DNA from: Pleurodeles waltl
Taxonomy: Eukaryota; Chordata; Amphibia; Caudata; Salamandridae
Length of the DNA: 64,000 nucleotides
Reading direction: 5' to 3'
Assembly: GCF_031143425.1 (NCBI RefSeq)
Contig: NC_090444.1
Coordinates: forward strand, 1,353,342,323 to 1,353,406,322
Shown in pieces: positions 35,701 through 48,190 of this stretch (within the stretch, counting starts at the first letter, position 1; each line of letters opens with the position of its first letter). The notes under the pieces were generated by a model that had not been told where the DNA came from, did no database searches, and worked only from the letters and a program-made list of their open reading frames with translations. The position numbers were made by a program, and so were the translations under genes.

Positions 35701-37229
35701 GAATGGTTAACATAATTGTGTTAATAAACTCAAGATGAGGGAGCCTAACATATATGTTTGGCCTACGTGCAGGCTAAACATGATCAAGACATTGATCACA
35801 TCTGTTATAAGAAAGCACTACCTTTAACAGATATGCTCTGATTGAAAATCTTCCTCACCTTTATTCATACATCAGCTTAATGCTGTAGCCGTGCCCATAA
35901 TGTTTGCTTTTAGTTGCTGACAAAAAGAAAACAGTGATGAGTAAAATTCGAAAATTAATCACATATTGCTAATTTCTCTGGGCTGCTTTACAGTCCATAA
36001 TTGTTTTTGCTCATCGATATCACTCCAGACAGGGAGCAAACATTATGGCATAACATATGCCAATCAATCTTGGGTTCTACTCCAATAAAAAACATTCCAA
36101 GCTAGCAGGACATGTCTCCACTGAACAGGAGCACAACCCCAACCAGCGTAAACCCAAGTTCTCTAAAAAAGTGAACTTGGGACCCATCTCTCCCTTTGAA
36201 ATTCGATGGCTGAATTAAACGGACAATTGTGATCAGTTTGGAGCAACTCAGGCCTTTATGCATTTTAAATGCAACACATTATGAAATACGTTTAAGTTGT
36301 GAAATCCATATATGTGTTCGAAAGCGAAAAATAAAACCTGTTTTAGATGACTGCGAGTTTTCCAGAAATGTTCACTAATAGAAGGCATCTCTGTCATGCT
36401 GCTGCGCTGTTGTTACATGACAAAGAACAGTGTTTAGCACTCTGGGGTATGGAGAATGAAAATTCCACTGACACAAGCAAAGAAATGAAACAGAAATAGA
36501 TGCCTTAGGGCAAAGATCTCTTCCAGTACTGTCCCAGGGCACACTGAATGCATCATCAACCTACAATGCTGTGCAGAAGCATCGACTTTAATCCTACTCC
36601 TTATGGTTGTGATCAACATGCCGGGGCTACAGTTCTATTCCTAACACTACAGAAATGTATTTTTTGACATGTGCAAATTACATCTCGCCACATTGCTTAT
36701 TACTGCTACCTGTTTTCATGATAATTAAGTTTTCCGAAACTGTAGTAATGTTTTACGGTGGCAAAATACACATTGCTACTTATGGTAGCAGTAAATGTCC
36801 GCAGTTGTGTGTTAGTTGTATTTTAAAACATATTAATGGTTTATGTCAGTGATGCATTCAGGATTGTTTGTCCACACTCCATGGAGTATATTTAGTAAGA
36901 TTTGGAATCATATTTGCATCACAAAAGTGACACAAATTGACGCAACTCTTGTTTTCCAATTTACTTTCCTTCCTTGTTTTGAGCTGAAAATTCATCTGAA
37001 AGTAGCCTAAAGCAGCACCTAGCTCTGCTTTGTATTACTTAGTGCCAAAACGATGTTCCATGGGTGGTGCATGGGCATTCACATGCAACCACGCATGGTT
37101 TTTGATACAAAACCATATTTGCAAAAAAAAAGTAGACAGAGTTTATCATGAAAATTTAACGTTCTTTTGAAATAGGTGCTATCAAGGACAAATACTTTTA
37201 TTTCTCCTTTCTAATGACACACTAGCTAG
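35701..37229. other. Unassigned AT-rich sequence
   Basis: May include the rest of the LTR. No gene, RNA or boundary seen. Confidence 0.35.
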
Positions 37230-37810
37230 AAAAGGAGTCATCAATCAATCAATCAGGAATTTGTAAAGCGCACTCCTCACCCGTGAGGGTCTCAAGGCAC
37301 TGAGGAGGGGAGGGAAGAGAAGGGGGGGTGCTGCTACTGCCCAAACAGCCAGGTCTTGTGATGTTTCCTGAAGGTAAGGAGGTATTTGGTCTGGCGCAGG
37401 TGGGTGGGAAGAGTGTTCCACGTTTTATCGGCGTGGTGTGAGAATGATCCACCACCGGTTGAAGTTCTGCAGACGCGTGGGGCGGTTGCGAGGGCGAGGT
37501 CGGAGAAGATGCCAGGTCGGGTTGTAGAAGGTGAGTCATCTGTTAAGGTATTCTGGTCCGATGTTCTGCAGTGCTTTGTGAGCATGGGTGAGGAGTTTGA
37601 AGGTGATTCCCTTGTTGACTGGGAGCCAGTGCAGGTTTTTCAGGTGGTCTGTGATGTAGCAGTGGCAGGGGATGTCCAGGATGTAGCGTGCGGAGGCGTT
37701 CTGGATGCGTTGCAACCTCTTCTGGAGTTTGGCCATGGTTCCTTTGTAGAGGGCATTGCCATAGTCCAGCTTGCTGCTTACGAGGGCTTGGGTGACTTTT
37801 CTTCACCCAG
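37230..37810 (-). mobile_element. L2-clade LINE, 3' fragment
   Basis: Minus strand: LQKRLQRIQNASARYILDIP, HLKNLHWLPVNKGITFKLL and KALQNIGPEYL are the conserved C-terminal block of L2 reverse transcriptases (LQ..QN.AAR..., LHWLPV..RI.FK). It ends in CCTTGAGACCCTCACGGG, TGAGGAGTGCGCTTTACAA and a (GATT)n tail at 37230-37255. It is 5'-truncated near 37810 and frameshifted after about 37536. Confidence 0.85.
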
Positions 37811-38772
37811 TCATATTATTTTTTCTTGGAGTTCAGATAGTTCTCAGTGAAAAAAAACAAAAGTAGATAACATCCACCTGATGGATGTCACCAGGCAGGT
37901 GAAACTCCATTTCTCTGAACTTCCTTAATGAGGAAAAACATTTTCCTTGCAAAAAGATTGAGGATATATAAAGACCTGAAAAGGGGAACCAAAGCGAAAA
38001 ATAAACAATAAGAAGGGCAAGATTATAGGGTCTATGGTATACTTTTGGAGTGAAGAACTAGAGCACAGACAACAATATAGAACTGCTAGGTTGTAGACAA
38101 TGATAGTATTACTAATGCATAGTAGGGTAGACGTAGTATAGTGTAGGGTAATGACAGAGGAATTAGGTCATACTGAGCAGTATTACAAGTTTATAAGCAA
38201 GCATTTTAGTAGTGATAGAGGTTAAGATGCTAGGGTGCATGTGAGTTGGTGATACTAGGATGACAAAAGTAGCAGCAGACAGGTTAGTTTATGGATAGGA
38301 AGAGAGGTAGTGGGGTAATAGTAGGGTTTCAAGTTGGAAGGTATAGACTTGATCGTCAGCTGTACTGTTATAGGAAGAGGTACAGGCACTATGGTGCCAG
38401 TAGTTTTGAGGTTCAACTGATAGCTGAGGGCAGAATTATTAGCGAATAAGGTGTGGAAGGTAGTGGGGTATATGTAAGGATAGAAATATTAGGGTCTTGG
38501 TAGAGGTACTTCAGTATAAGTAGGGAAGAGTTTCTCGGGCAAGGATTACCAAAGTAGTCACAGATAGGCTAGATCCAAGTCAGATTTTTCACAATATCCA
38601 TATAAGGGCATATTTCAAACTGTGGATATGAATGGAAATAATTTACATAATTAGTGATTATCCTCAAAATGTGGACTTACATTTGGCACTCTGTTTTAGA
38701 GAGTGGGGTAGGGAAATAGTAAGGGCTAAAGATAGAGGTAGAAGTAACTGGATGTTAGTACGGGTAGACTAA
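37811..38772. other. Low-complexity GTA/GGTAG-rich sequence
   Basis: A purine-rich plus strand with recurrent TAGTAGGGTA, GTAGTGGGGTA and AGGTTA words (about 38090-38540). No coding sequence. A TAA at 38770-38772 marks the start of the next element. Confidence 0.5.
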
Positions 38773-39791
38773 GGAGTATATTTACAAGTGGCTTGCAACG
38801 GCTTTGGATCACATAGTGTGACTCAAGGCCGCTTGAAGCCGTAAGTCATACTTAAAAAATCATGCATCAGAAAAAGTGTCATTTTTTAAGGTTTGCATGG
38901 GGGCTGCACCACGCAGTAAATTATATATGCAATGTAAGTGCTACCACAATGCAGTGATATTTATGAGTGTAGCACTGCATCACGCATTGTGGAGTATTGC
39001 AATGCAATGCTAGAAATGGGCCACAATTGCTGCGTATTGGCAAACCAGGTGTAGGACATGATACAGTGGGTGTAGTATAAAAAGCACAACATCATAGAAC
39101 ATTTTGGCAAGCTCAGCTACACCACGGAGGTTGTCATACTGCAAGTAGGAATTGCTAGGAGACCATCAGCACCACGTAGACAGCAAAGGAGGAAGGAACG
39201 TATTTCCTGCCCTCATTGACCTCAGGGAGGAGGATGTCATACAGTTTTACAGGTTGAAGAAGGAGTTCATCATGGAATTGCTGGAGAAGATAGGGCCAAG
39301 TCTTCAGACAGCAACTACAAGGGCCCATACCATTCCAGCACACGCAAAATTGATGTCTGTGCTACAATTCTTGGCCTCGGGATCTTTCCATACTACAGCC
39401 ACAAGATTGGCAGGCATATCACAGAGAGCATTGTCTGCCTTTCTCCTATCTGTATTGTATGCCATAATAAAACTGACCCCACAGTACCTACTATTCCCCA
39501 AAACGAATCCACAGCAATTGACTACACACACAAGGTTTCTACAATATTGCAGTATTCCCCCATGTGCTTGGTGCCATAGATTACATACATGTGCAATATG
39601 TGCCCTCTACAGCCACAGGACACCTTTACAGGAACCAGAAACATAATTATTCAATATATGTCCAGGCAATGGTGGACCATCAGGGACTCTTCATAAACAT
39701 TCTGGCTAAATAGTCTGGAAGTGCCCATGATGCCTACATTTTCCCCACGGTCTCATCAATTACCAGTTCGAGAATGGCCTTTATGGGAAAA
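38773..39791 (+). mobile_element. Harbinger-like left end with HARBI1 (possibly the left part of A2)
   Basis: Starts GGAGTATATTTACAAGTGGC after TAA (38770-38772), similar in pattern to A1's end GGCCCATATTTATAC. About 350 bp of repetitive GCA/CACGCA-rich subterminal DNA precede the HARBI1 exon. No right end with this sequence occurs nearby. It may be the left end of the A2 element whose SANT and Myb genes lie further right, or a separate family. Confidence 0.55.
39128..39791 (+). pseudogene. HARBI1-type DDE nuclease, first exon, frameshifted
   Basis: An arginine-rich start (RRPSAPRRQQRRKER) shifts frame near 39205 into EDVIQFYRLKKEFIMELLEK and KLMSVLQFLASGSFHTTATR. A second shift near 39530 leads to FPHVLGAIDYIHVQYVP (first catalytic Asp), NYSIYVQAMVDHQGLF and SGSAHDAYIF (second Asp), with one TAG between. 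The exon ends MGK|GTAAGG at 39791, as in B-family nucleases where the next exon starts DSGYP. No downstream exon was found before the SINE. It is clearly diverged from the B-family nucleases and belongs to a different Harbinger lineage. Confidence 0.75.
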
Positions 39792-39844
39792 GGTAAGGAA
39801 AGCCGAATTACCAATACTTTGCCTATTTTAAAATGTATGACTTA

Positions 39845-40196
39845 AGGAGAAGTGTGGCTCAATGGTTAGAGCGGCAGACCCTGAAGCAGAGATCTGGCTC
39901 AAGACCAGGGTTCAAGTCCTGCTTCGGCAGGTCTTGGGCTCAATTCCCCTTGACCAGATAATTCTCGCCTCGGTGCCTAATCTAATTCATGGGTCCCACT
40001 CTGCAACTCTGGGCAATAGCTTGCTTAATCTCCACAACGGCCCCAACAGCGCTTGGATGCCTGGCTTCACCCTGGGGGTGCTCAGGAGTGGGCGCCTCAC
40101 AGGGAAAAGCCTGGAGGGGTTCCATAGCGTTATGAGTACAGCGCCTTGAGACCCTAACGGGTGAGTAGTGCGCTATACAAGTGCTAATTTACATTT
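39845..40196 (+). mobile_element. tRNA-derived SINE with an L2-type tail
   Basis: The head has RNA polymerase III boxes: A box GTGGCTCAATGGTTAGAGC (39856-39874) and B box GGTTCAAGTCC (39909-39919). The body (about 39930-40130) is unrelated to tRNA. The tail GCGCCTTGAGACCCTAACGG then GTGAGTAGTGCGCTATACAA matches the 3' ends of the L2 copies at 37230-37300 and 40400-40460 (reverse complement). It ends in (ATTTAC)n. It is not a functional tRNA gene: the stems do not close well. Confidence 0.8.
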
Positions 40197-40394
40197 ACAT
40201 CTCTGTGTTTGTGTTCAGATTGTGAGTGATGTGCACTTCGTGCCAGTATTTTACTCAAACATGTAGCTAATGATGTCCGAATGTCTATACATAGTGCTAG
40301 GTGTTGTGACCTGCCATACTGTGTGAGCTGGCAGAATCACAAGTAGTGTTATTGCATTGTCAACAAATGACAAACCATGTGTCCCCCTTTTTTT

Positions 40395-43300
40395 TTTCAA
40401 TCAATCAATCAGTTTTTGTAAAGTACAACTACTCCCCCGTGAGGGTCTCAAGGCACCGGTGGAGGGTCTGGGCCTCATCCGAAGAGTCATGTCTTGAGGT
40501 TATTCCTGAAGATGGTGAGTGATGGGCTTTGTCTGAGATGCATGGGTAGGTTGTTCCAGCTCCCAGCTGGGAGGTAGGTGAAAGATCTTCCGCCGGTGGT
40601 TGTTTTGGTATGTGTGGGATGGTGGCTAGTGCCTGGTGGGCAGAGCGGAGAGGTCTGGCAGGGTATGGAAAGAGATACAATGATTCAGGTAGGGTGGTCC
40701 GATGTTGTGAATTCGCTTTGTAGGTGTGTGTGAGTAGTTTGAAGGTGAATCGCTCCTCCACTGGGAGCCAGGTGTTTGGAGATATGTTCCTGGTAGGGAA
40801 GGTTTAGGACAAGTCTGGCAGCGGCATTTGGGATGAGTTGTAGTTTCTTGATGTTCTTTGTTGAGGTCCCTGCATAGAGTGCGTTTCCGTATTCAAGCTT
40901 GCTTGTTACTAAGGCGTGGGTGACTGTCTTGCGGCTGTCGACCAGGATCCTTTTGAAGATTTTGCGGAGTTGGCAGAGGGTGTGCCAGCAGGAAGAGGTG
41001 ACTGTGTTTACCTGTCATTGATAGGGAAGAGTTGAGGATGATTTCTAGGTTGTGGGCGTGGTCAGTCAGAGAAGGTTGAGCGCTGAGCGATGTGGGCCAC
41101 CAGGAGTTATCCCAGGCTGATGTGGAGTTACCGAAGATGATGAGCTCAGTCTTGTCTGAGTTGAACTTGAAGCAGCTCTCTCTCATCCAGGTGGTGACGG
41201 CTTCCATTCCTGTGTGGAAGTCCTTCTTAGCCTTGCCCGGATCTTTAATAAGGGACATGATGAGTTGTGTGTCGTTGGTGTATGACACGATGTTCATTCT
41301 GTGGCCTCTGGCAATGGCTGCAAGCAGGGCCATGTAGATGTTGAAGAGCATTGGGCCCCTGAGGTACTCCGCAGCTGACTGACTTCTGTTAGTTTGGATA
41401 TGAAGGGTGGGAGCCTGACTGTCTGTGTTCTTCTATAGAGGAAGGAGTGAATCCATTGTACAGCTTTTCCACGGATCCCTGCATTGTGGAGTCTGGTGCC
41501 TAGGGTGCTGTGGGAGACTGTGTTGAAGGCTGCTGAGAGGTTGAGGAGTATGAGTGGCCGTGGTCGAGGATTATGCGGATGTCATTGGTGACTGATAGAA
41601 GAGTTGTCTCCGTGCTGTGGTTTCTGTGGAAGCTAGACTGAGAGGTGTCCAGCAAGTTGTTGTCTTCAATGAATTGTCACAGCTGTGAGTTGATAGCTTT
41701 TTCCAGTACTTTGGCCAGGTAGGGTAATAGCGAGATAGGCTGGAAATTCTTTAGCTGTGATGGGTCAGCCGTGGGTTTCTTCAGGAAGGGGCGGACTTTG
41801 GCGTGTTTTCAATCTTTGGGGAAAGTGGCTGTGTTGATAGAGCAGTTCAGCATCTTGTGGAGCTGGGGGGGCAATGGATGCACTGGCTTTGTTTTAGATG
41901 TGGTTAGAACAGGGGTCTGTGGGAGCTCTGGAGTGAGTGATGTTCATGATGCTTTCAGTCTCTTCTGTGGTGAGAGTGAACCAGCTATGGATGGTTTGGG
42001 TGGGTTCTGGGAGACTGGGTCAGTCTTAGGTCCTGAAGCTGGGCGGGTTCTCCAGGAGGAAGCTGTCATAAATATCCTAAATATTGCAGTGGAAGAAAGT
42101 GACTAATTTGTCGCAGAGGTCTTGTGACGGGGGATGTTGGCAGATTCAGAAGGGGGATTGGTGAATTTGTTGATTACCGTGAAGAGTTCTCTTGTGTTGT
42201 GAGGGAAAGTGTTGATGCACTTATGGTGTGCAGTTTTTTTGCGTTCTTGATGCATCAGTGGTGGGTGGCAGTAGTGGCTCCGAAGGAGGCAAGGTCTATG
42301 CTGGTTTTGCTGTTTCTCCATTTCTTCTCTAGGTGTCTGCAGATGCGCTTTGATTCCTGGAATTCGGTGGTGAACCCGCTGGCTTTTTTTGGAATGAACT
42401 TGACCGAAGTTGATCGGAAGAGGGGCTAAGGCATCGGCGTATTCGGTGATCCAGGAGTTGAGGTTGGGTGCTGCAATGTTGGTGTCGTCAGTGGGAGGCT
42501 GGTGTGATTTGTGAAGGGTTGTGGTGAATTGTTCGATGGTGATTTCATTCCATTTCCTGTGGGGAGCCCTGGGATTATGAAGGCAGCTGTTGGATGTGGT
42601 GATGGTGAAGTGTAGGCAGTGGTGGTCTGTCCAGTCTGGGGTGGGGATGTTCTTGATGGTAATCCGGTTGTTTGAGGTAAAGATGGGTCTAGAGTGTGTC
42701 CTTCAGCATGTGTTGGCGCGGTTATCAGTTGCCTGATACTGAGGGTGGCAAGATTGTCGAGTAGGGAAGTAGTGTTTCATTGTAGCGGTCCTCGAGGTGG
42801 AAGTTTAGGTCGCCGAGGAGGAGGTAGTCAGTGGACACCAGGGCATAGGGGGTGGGGCCCAGGCAGTCTGTAGACCAGGGTGCTGCAGAGGGAGGAGTTG
42901 TGAGTGGCGTGGATCAGGAAGTGTAGGTGTTCCAATGTGGTACAGTTTTCCCCTGTGTTGATCGGGATGCATAGTGAGGATTTGTGCACAATGGCCAGTC
43001 CTCCACCCCGGACAGGAGGGACGGTGCTTCCTAATGATGTTGTAGCCATCCGGGATTGCAATGGCGATGTCTGATCCAGAGGTAGTGTTGGTCCAGGTCT
43101 CGGTTAGGAATGCGATGTCTGGATGGGCAGAGCCAATCAGGTCCCAAAGTTCAGTGGCGTGCTTATGGATGGGGCGTATATTCAGAAGGAGGCAGTTGAT
43201 GAGGTTGTGGTGGGCATCTGTGGTTCTGGATGTGGGGTGTTCTGGCTGTTTGTTGTGGCTGAAGCTGAGGTTTCAGTTCCTGCAGAAAAAAGGTCTGTGG
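40395..43300 (-). mobile_element. L2-clade LINE, nearly full ORF2 length, degenerate
   Basis: Minus strand, 5' to 3'. Endonuclease (about 43190-42830): PDIAFLTETWTNTTSGSDIA and RPSCPGW. Reverse transcriptase: VRPFLKKPTADPSQLKNFQP, SLLPYLAKVLEKAINSQL (about 41770-41680), HSTETTLLSVTNDI, and IYMALLAAIARGHRMNIVSY followed by TNDTQL in place of YADDTQL (about 41330-41270). The 3' end has LHWLPV-type remains and CCTTGAGACCCTCACGG with a (TTGA)n tail at 40398-40412. The motif set is that of L2 rather than CR1 or L1. Many frameshifts; inactive. Confidence 0.85.
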
Positions 43301-44560
43301 GTGTCCTTAGGCGATATATTGCATCCTGCAGCACACATACAAATGCCACCTTGCCATAACAGCTTGTGTATGTGCAGGAAGGGACACCTTCCTACATATA
43401 AACAATCTATCCCCTCAATGCAGGCACCCCTTCACTATGGTGCAAGGATGCCTGTGTTGGTGCAGGGAGAACAAATCTGCTCAGGTGCTGGGGGAAATGC
43501 AGGGGTGTGCCTTATTCCAGTAAACATGGCGCATCCCTGCGTTTTAAAATTGCCGCAGCGCTCTCCAACTTATATTGCTGCTGCACCAAGCAGTGCCACT
43601 TGAGAACAAAACAGGGCCCAAGTGTGCAACACGTGGAACACAAACCGCACAGGGTGGACCAACAACAACTCACACTCCTCCATGTGCCATTTGGGATGGG
43701 CACAAAAGTGAACTCATACAACGCATGAGGTATGTCTGTGACCATCATTTGTGCTGCTGTATAAGTACCTACAATGTCACAATTTATCAAGGTTGTCTGT
43801 GTTGTGTGAATGGGTGGTGTTCTGCATAATGGGACACCTACATGCGCAAGAACTGGCACAAGTGGCATCAAAGTTGCACTACCGGCACAATGTCACTAGC
43901 TCGTAATGCAACTGTACCATCATACAATTAGTTGCCCATGTGGATCCAAGCTGCACATTTCCCTTGTGCCACATCAACAAAGTCTCAAAATGCATGCTTT
44001 GATCCACATTCTACATCCTCACACCAACATATACCTGTGGCAGATATGCTGTACGCAATGACTTGTCCCAAATGTAGGGAGGGACAAACTAATGGGGCAG
44101 ACAATCCATAATGGTTGCACTGTCCCATCCATTTAGGACATGTGTGAGGCCTGCTAAAAGCAGATGACAATGTAACACAAGCATTGTAAGTAATGGACCT
44201 ACCTGTGCTTTGCTGCACTAGTGCCATTATTCATGGTGCCAATGTATTACAGCACCAAAAGAGTGACAGAACATATTACACTACTTTGAGAATGTCTTCC
44301 ACGGTCAATAGGAAGACAAATGACTTGCCACCATGGTGTCAGTGGCAGTAGTAAGGAGCCTGCAAGGAAGTTGGTCGTCTGGGATCCATGCACTAAATAC
44401 CTTGAAAGGTTGCCCTATGTGTGATGCACAATGCAACACATAATTTACAACTACAACCTGGGGTGCGTAACATGTCACTGAGCCTCCAGTAGCAAGTAAA
44501 TGATGAGCCATGTCAACAACTACCACAGTCAAAGATTGACATTTCACTATCTCATTGCAG
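43301..44560 (+). other. Probable intron sequence of the A2 SANT gene
   Basis: No coding sequence recognised. It ends in the acceptor ATCTCATTGCAG at 44560. Exon 1 (the SANT domain itself) was not found upstream, so it was probably lost or displaced when the L2 inserted. Confidence 0.4.
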
Positions 44561-45370
44561 AGCACGATGCCTTCCCTCCTGCCGACCTGCCGGTCCTGGA
44601 TTTTACAGATGACATGGATGACCAGCTGCCGACCGTCAATGAAGTGACTCTCCAGGATGTCCTAGGTTCCCTCCAGACACCACCTCCAGTCGCAAGGAGG
44701 ACACACAGCATTGCAAGGTCTCCACATAAACCACCCAGCTACAAACACACAGCACCAACCAGTCCTGCCACAGCCCTGGACTCCGAGGACCCACTCATCA
44801 CTTTTCAGAGAACAGTGGTAGGAGTCCAGCGGGAGCTGGCCAAGCAGGTGCAGGTGGGGATGGAGATTATGGCAGGCAGCCTAGAGGGAGTGCAGAGGTG
44901 CCTCAGTCCAAATAAGGACAACTCAACTGCCATCAGAGGAATCCACTCCCCTCTACGTGGACTCCAGCAGTCCCTGGCCAACATAGCTGTCGTCATGAGG
45001 CAGAGGCTTCAACAATTGCCCTCCCAAAGTGGCAGCAGCATGATAGACAACAGGCTGGGGGCTATACAAAATACCCTGGAGTCCATATAGCGGGAAGTGG
45101 CCTTCCGCAGGGAAAACATGGCTGCCTACCACTGTGATACTGCTGCGGTGTTGAGAAATCAGCAGTTCCTCCTTGCTGCAGTGATGCCTTATGTGTTCCC
45201 ACAAATGGCAGCTGCCGGGACCTTTGACTCCACATCTCTATCCCTTGATGTGTGTGTGGCCCCCTCAACCTCAACAACAGTACCACCCATGGTACAGGAA
45301 GCACCACACACATCAGTGGATGAAGCTGTGGAAGGAACAACATTCACACGGAAAACCCCCCAGCACACCA
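44561..45370 (+). pseudogene. SANT gene exon 2 of element A2
   Basis: Homologous along its length to A1 exon 2: DFTDDMDDQLPTVNEVTLQD, SLQTPPPVARR, TFQRTVVGVQRELAKQVQVG, then a TAG at 45088-45090 (after QNTLESI). It continues as REVAFRRENMAAYHCDTAAV, LRNQQFLLAAVMPYV and EGTTFTRKTP. Acceptor phase is identical to A1. A2 keeps a longer middle section (NKDNSTAIRGIHSPLRG...) than A1. The original stop is not conserved; the open frame drifts on to 45657. Confidence 0.75.
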
Positions 45371-46456
45371 GTCTGTGCCACAAGGATAGTATCTCCTTAA
45401 TTCTGTGCTTGAGATCATGTCAGTGTTGTGACAGCTGGCAATGTGCCCTCTTAAGTCAACCACTGTTGACTTTTCTTCTATGGACTGTCATTGTCTTAAT
45501 TCCTACCTATTGCCAATTTGGACACCTCCTCACTAATGCACATTTCATCTACACATGTCTCATGACATGTCCCTCACCCTTGGACTCTGAGGCCCTCATT
45601 ACAACCCTGGCGATCGGTGATAAAGCGGCAGTATTACCACGAACAGGCCGGCGGTAAAAAAATGGAATTATGACCATGGTGGAAAATGCAAACGCAGACA
45701 GCCACTTTAACACTCCGACCGTCAAGGCAGTAGCAATAAGCACCGCGGCGGTAAACGCCAACAGCCAGGCGGAAGACACTGTACCGCCCACTGTATTTCA
45801 ACAGGCCAATCCTCCAGCTTTTCTGGGGCGGGTAGCAATGCTATCAAAAGCACAGCGGAAACAGTACACTGAAGGGAAACGACTCACCTCTCGACACTCA
45901 AGGAAGAACCACAACGCCATGGAGCCCCAGCTGCACATTTTTCCAATGCTGGTGTACCTCCTCAGACACCAGGAACACGAACGCTGGTGAAGACAACCAC
46001 GATGAGTACTGCACCTAGCACACAAGGGAGAAGGGGAGGAAAAAGAGAGTGACACACACATGCAACACGCAACACTCCCAACCCCACCCCCACCCTCACC
46101 CCCAACACCATACACACAAACAGATGCAACATTACATATACACCCCGTAACCCTCAGGAATAATGCAAGGGCAAAAGGAATGGATTACAATGAGTGTAAT
46201 AGTACAATTTAAGATAAATATGTCCTTAAATCAATAAACAGTATGTACAAAAGGAGGGACAATGCCCACTCCAAAATGTCAGTGGCCCACGGGGCGATAA
46301 CACATAGGCCAAGGCCACACTTGACTCCTGCCTCAATACGGAGAAAACACTGCAGGGCCATCAGGTCAAAAATACACAGGCACCTCAGGGGGACAGGGAA
46401 TGGGGGAGGCAACTCAGCCAGAAGATGGTACAATGCCAATGCTCCTGGAGGGGGCT

Positions 46457-46623
46457 ACATGCCCACTGTTTGGTCCTGGGGAGTGCAAAGCCATAGTCTC
46501 TCTAGTGGGTAAGTTGCCCACTGCTTGGTCCTGGGGAGTGCAAAGCCACTGTCTCTCTAGTGGGTGGGTTGCCCACTGCTTGGTCCTGGGAAGTGCAAAG
46601 CCACAGTCTCTATAGTGGGTGGG
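46457..46623. repeat. Three 55-bp tandem repeats
   Basis: TTGCCCACTGCTTGGTCCTG....AAGCCAC.GTCTCT.TAGTGGG repeats at 46459, 46514 and 46569. It lies beyond the stop of the B3 Myb gene, in its 3' flank. Confidence 0.9.
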
Positions 46624-46659
46624 TTGCCTAGGATGGCTGCCCACTGGGGCTACTGCTGC

Positions 46660-46900
46660 TGGCAGTGGTGCTGCTGGCGGTGCAGGTGGCAGTGCTGGTG
46701 GCGGTGCAGGCAGTGGTGCTGGCGGTGGTGGAGGTGGCAGTGCTGGCCGCAGTGGAGGGAGGATCCAGCCCTTCCCCTGCAGCCTTGGACAGCTGCCCAC
46801 TGGAGCTGCTGCTGCTGGCAGTGGTGCTGCTGGTGGTGCAGGTGGCGGTGCTGGCGGCGGTGCAGGTGGCGTTGCTGGCCACGGTGCAGTTGGCGGTGCT
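46660..46900 (-). repeat. GGTGCTGGCGGTGCAGGTGGC minisatellite in coding region
   Basis: An imperfect 9-21-bp GC-rich repeat in two blocks (46660-46745 and 46805-46900), encoding the TASTATCT-type tail on the minus strand. It generates spurious long frames on both strands. Confidence 0.8.
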
Positions 46901-47837
46901 GTCAGTGGTAGGGGGAGGCTCCAGCCCTTCTCCTGCAACCTCAGACACCTGAAGTGCCATGGCTGGTGTTGTATGCCCCTTCCTGCCCTTTGCAGATGGT
47001 GGTGCCTCCTTGCTTCTGCCAGTTGGTGTCCCTTTCCTGCCCTTGCTGGCCGGTGGTGCCTCCTTCCCCTTGCTAGCTGGTGTCCCCTTCTTGCCCTTGC
47101 TAGGTGGCAGTCCCTTCTTGCCCTTGGCAGGTGATGAAGGCACACTGGCTGTGCTGACGGGTGCCTCCTTGAAACCTCTCACACCTGCAGTGGCTGCAGA
47201 AACCACAGTGGCCGTGGACTGGGTGACTGAGGTGCTGGGCTGGGTTCTGAGGAGGAGGGGGACACAGTGGAGGCAGTAGATGTTAGTGTGTCTGCATCTG
47301 GATGGTGCTTATGTGAGTGCCTGTGGGATGAAGTGTGGTGCTTGTGTTTGCCTGAGCTACTTCTGTGTGTTGATTTGTGTGAATGCAGGCCCGAAGGTGT
47401 GCTTGGGATAGGCTGGGGTTGAGGGGATTGGGACAGGGCAGAGGAAGTTGGAGGAGGTGACTGGAGACATGAACAATGGCTGCCATCAGTGAGTTGGCCA
47501 GAGCCTGGAATGTTCTCTGTTGGGCCACCACGCCACAGTGAATGCCCTCCAGGTATGCATTTGTTTGTTGCAAATGCCCTGCTAGACCCTAGGTGGCATT
47601 CAGAATGGTTGACTGCCCAACAGTGAGGGATCGCAGGAGGTCAATAGCCTCCTCGCTGTTGGTAGTGTCCCCTCCTGTCTCCGTCGTGGTGCTCCCCTCG
47701 CCCTCTGTCCCACTGGTGCCCTCACCGTTGGTGGATTCGGCCTCCAGACACATGTGGGATGCAGCTCCCTCCATCGCCGGTGCCTCTGCTCCTCTGCCAG
47801 ATGATGCTGATGCACACAAGGACAGGGTGACAAAACA

Positions 47838-48190
47838 AAAAGGGGGGGAAGAGACAGAGGATACACTTGGTCAATGCCAGCAATAACACTACCGTTTGCG
47901 TACACAACTCACAGGGAACTGCTCTATGCACTAGGCCATGCACTACTAGTTACAATGCTAGTCACCAGGCCATGGGGTACAATGCTTGCTGCCATTAGCT
48001 GCACACCTGAAACCCACAGGACCCTGCCCAGTAGTAGTTGCCCACTAACATTATTGGGGTTGGAGTGCATCTGAGCTTGCCCATCATGGAACCTACCCTG
48101 CCATGTTCGCCCTGGCTTAGGGGCACCCACATACCCCACCCAGGTATCACCTTAACACGCACAAAGGCATGAATCTGATTCTGTACTCAC
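47838..48190 (-). other. Intron of the B3 second Myb gene
   Basis: Lies between donor GTGAGT (48190-48185) and acceptor GTGCATCAG (to 47807). Nothing else recognised. Confidence 0.55.

Noticed and set aside
39845..39935. Possible functional tRNA gene
   Set aside because: A and B boxes are present, but the cloverleaf does not close and the sequence continues into a SINE body with an L2 tail.
46413..47279. Plus-strand Trp/Cys/Ala/Gly-rich open frames of up to 171 residues
   Set aside because: Antisense shadows of the Lys-rich and Thr/Ala-rich coding repeats of the B3 Myb gene.
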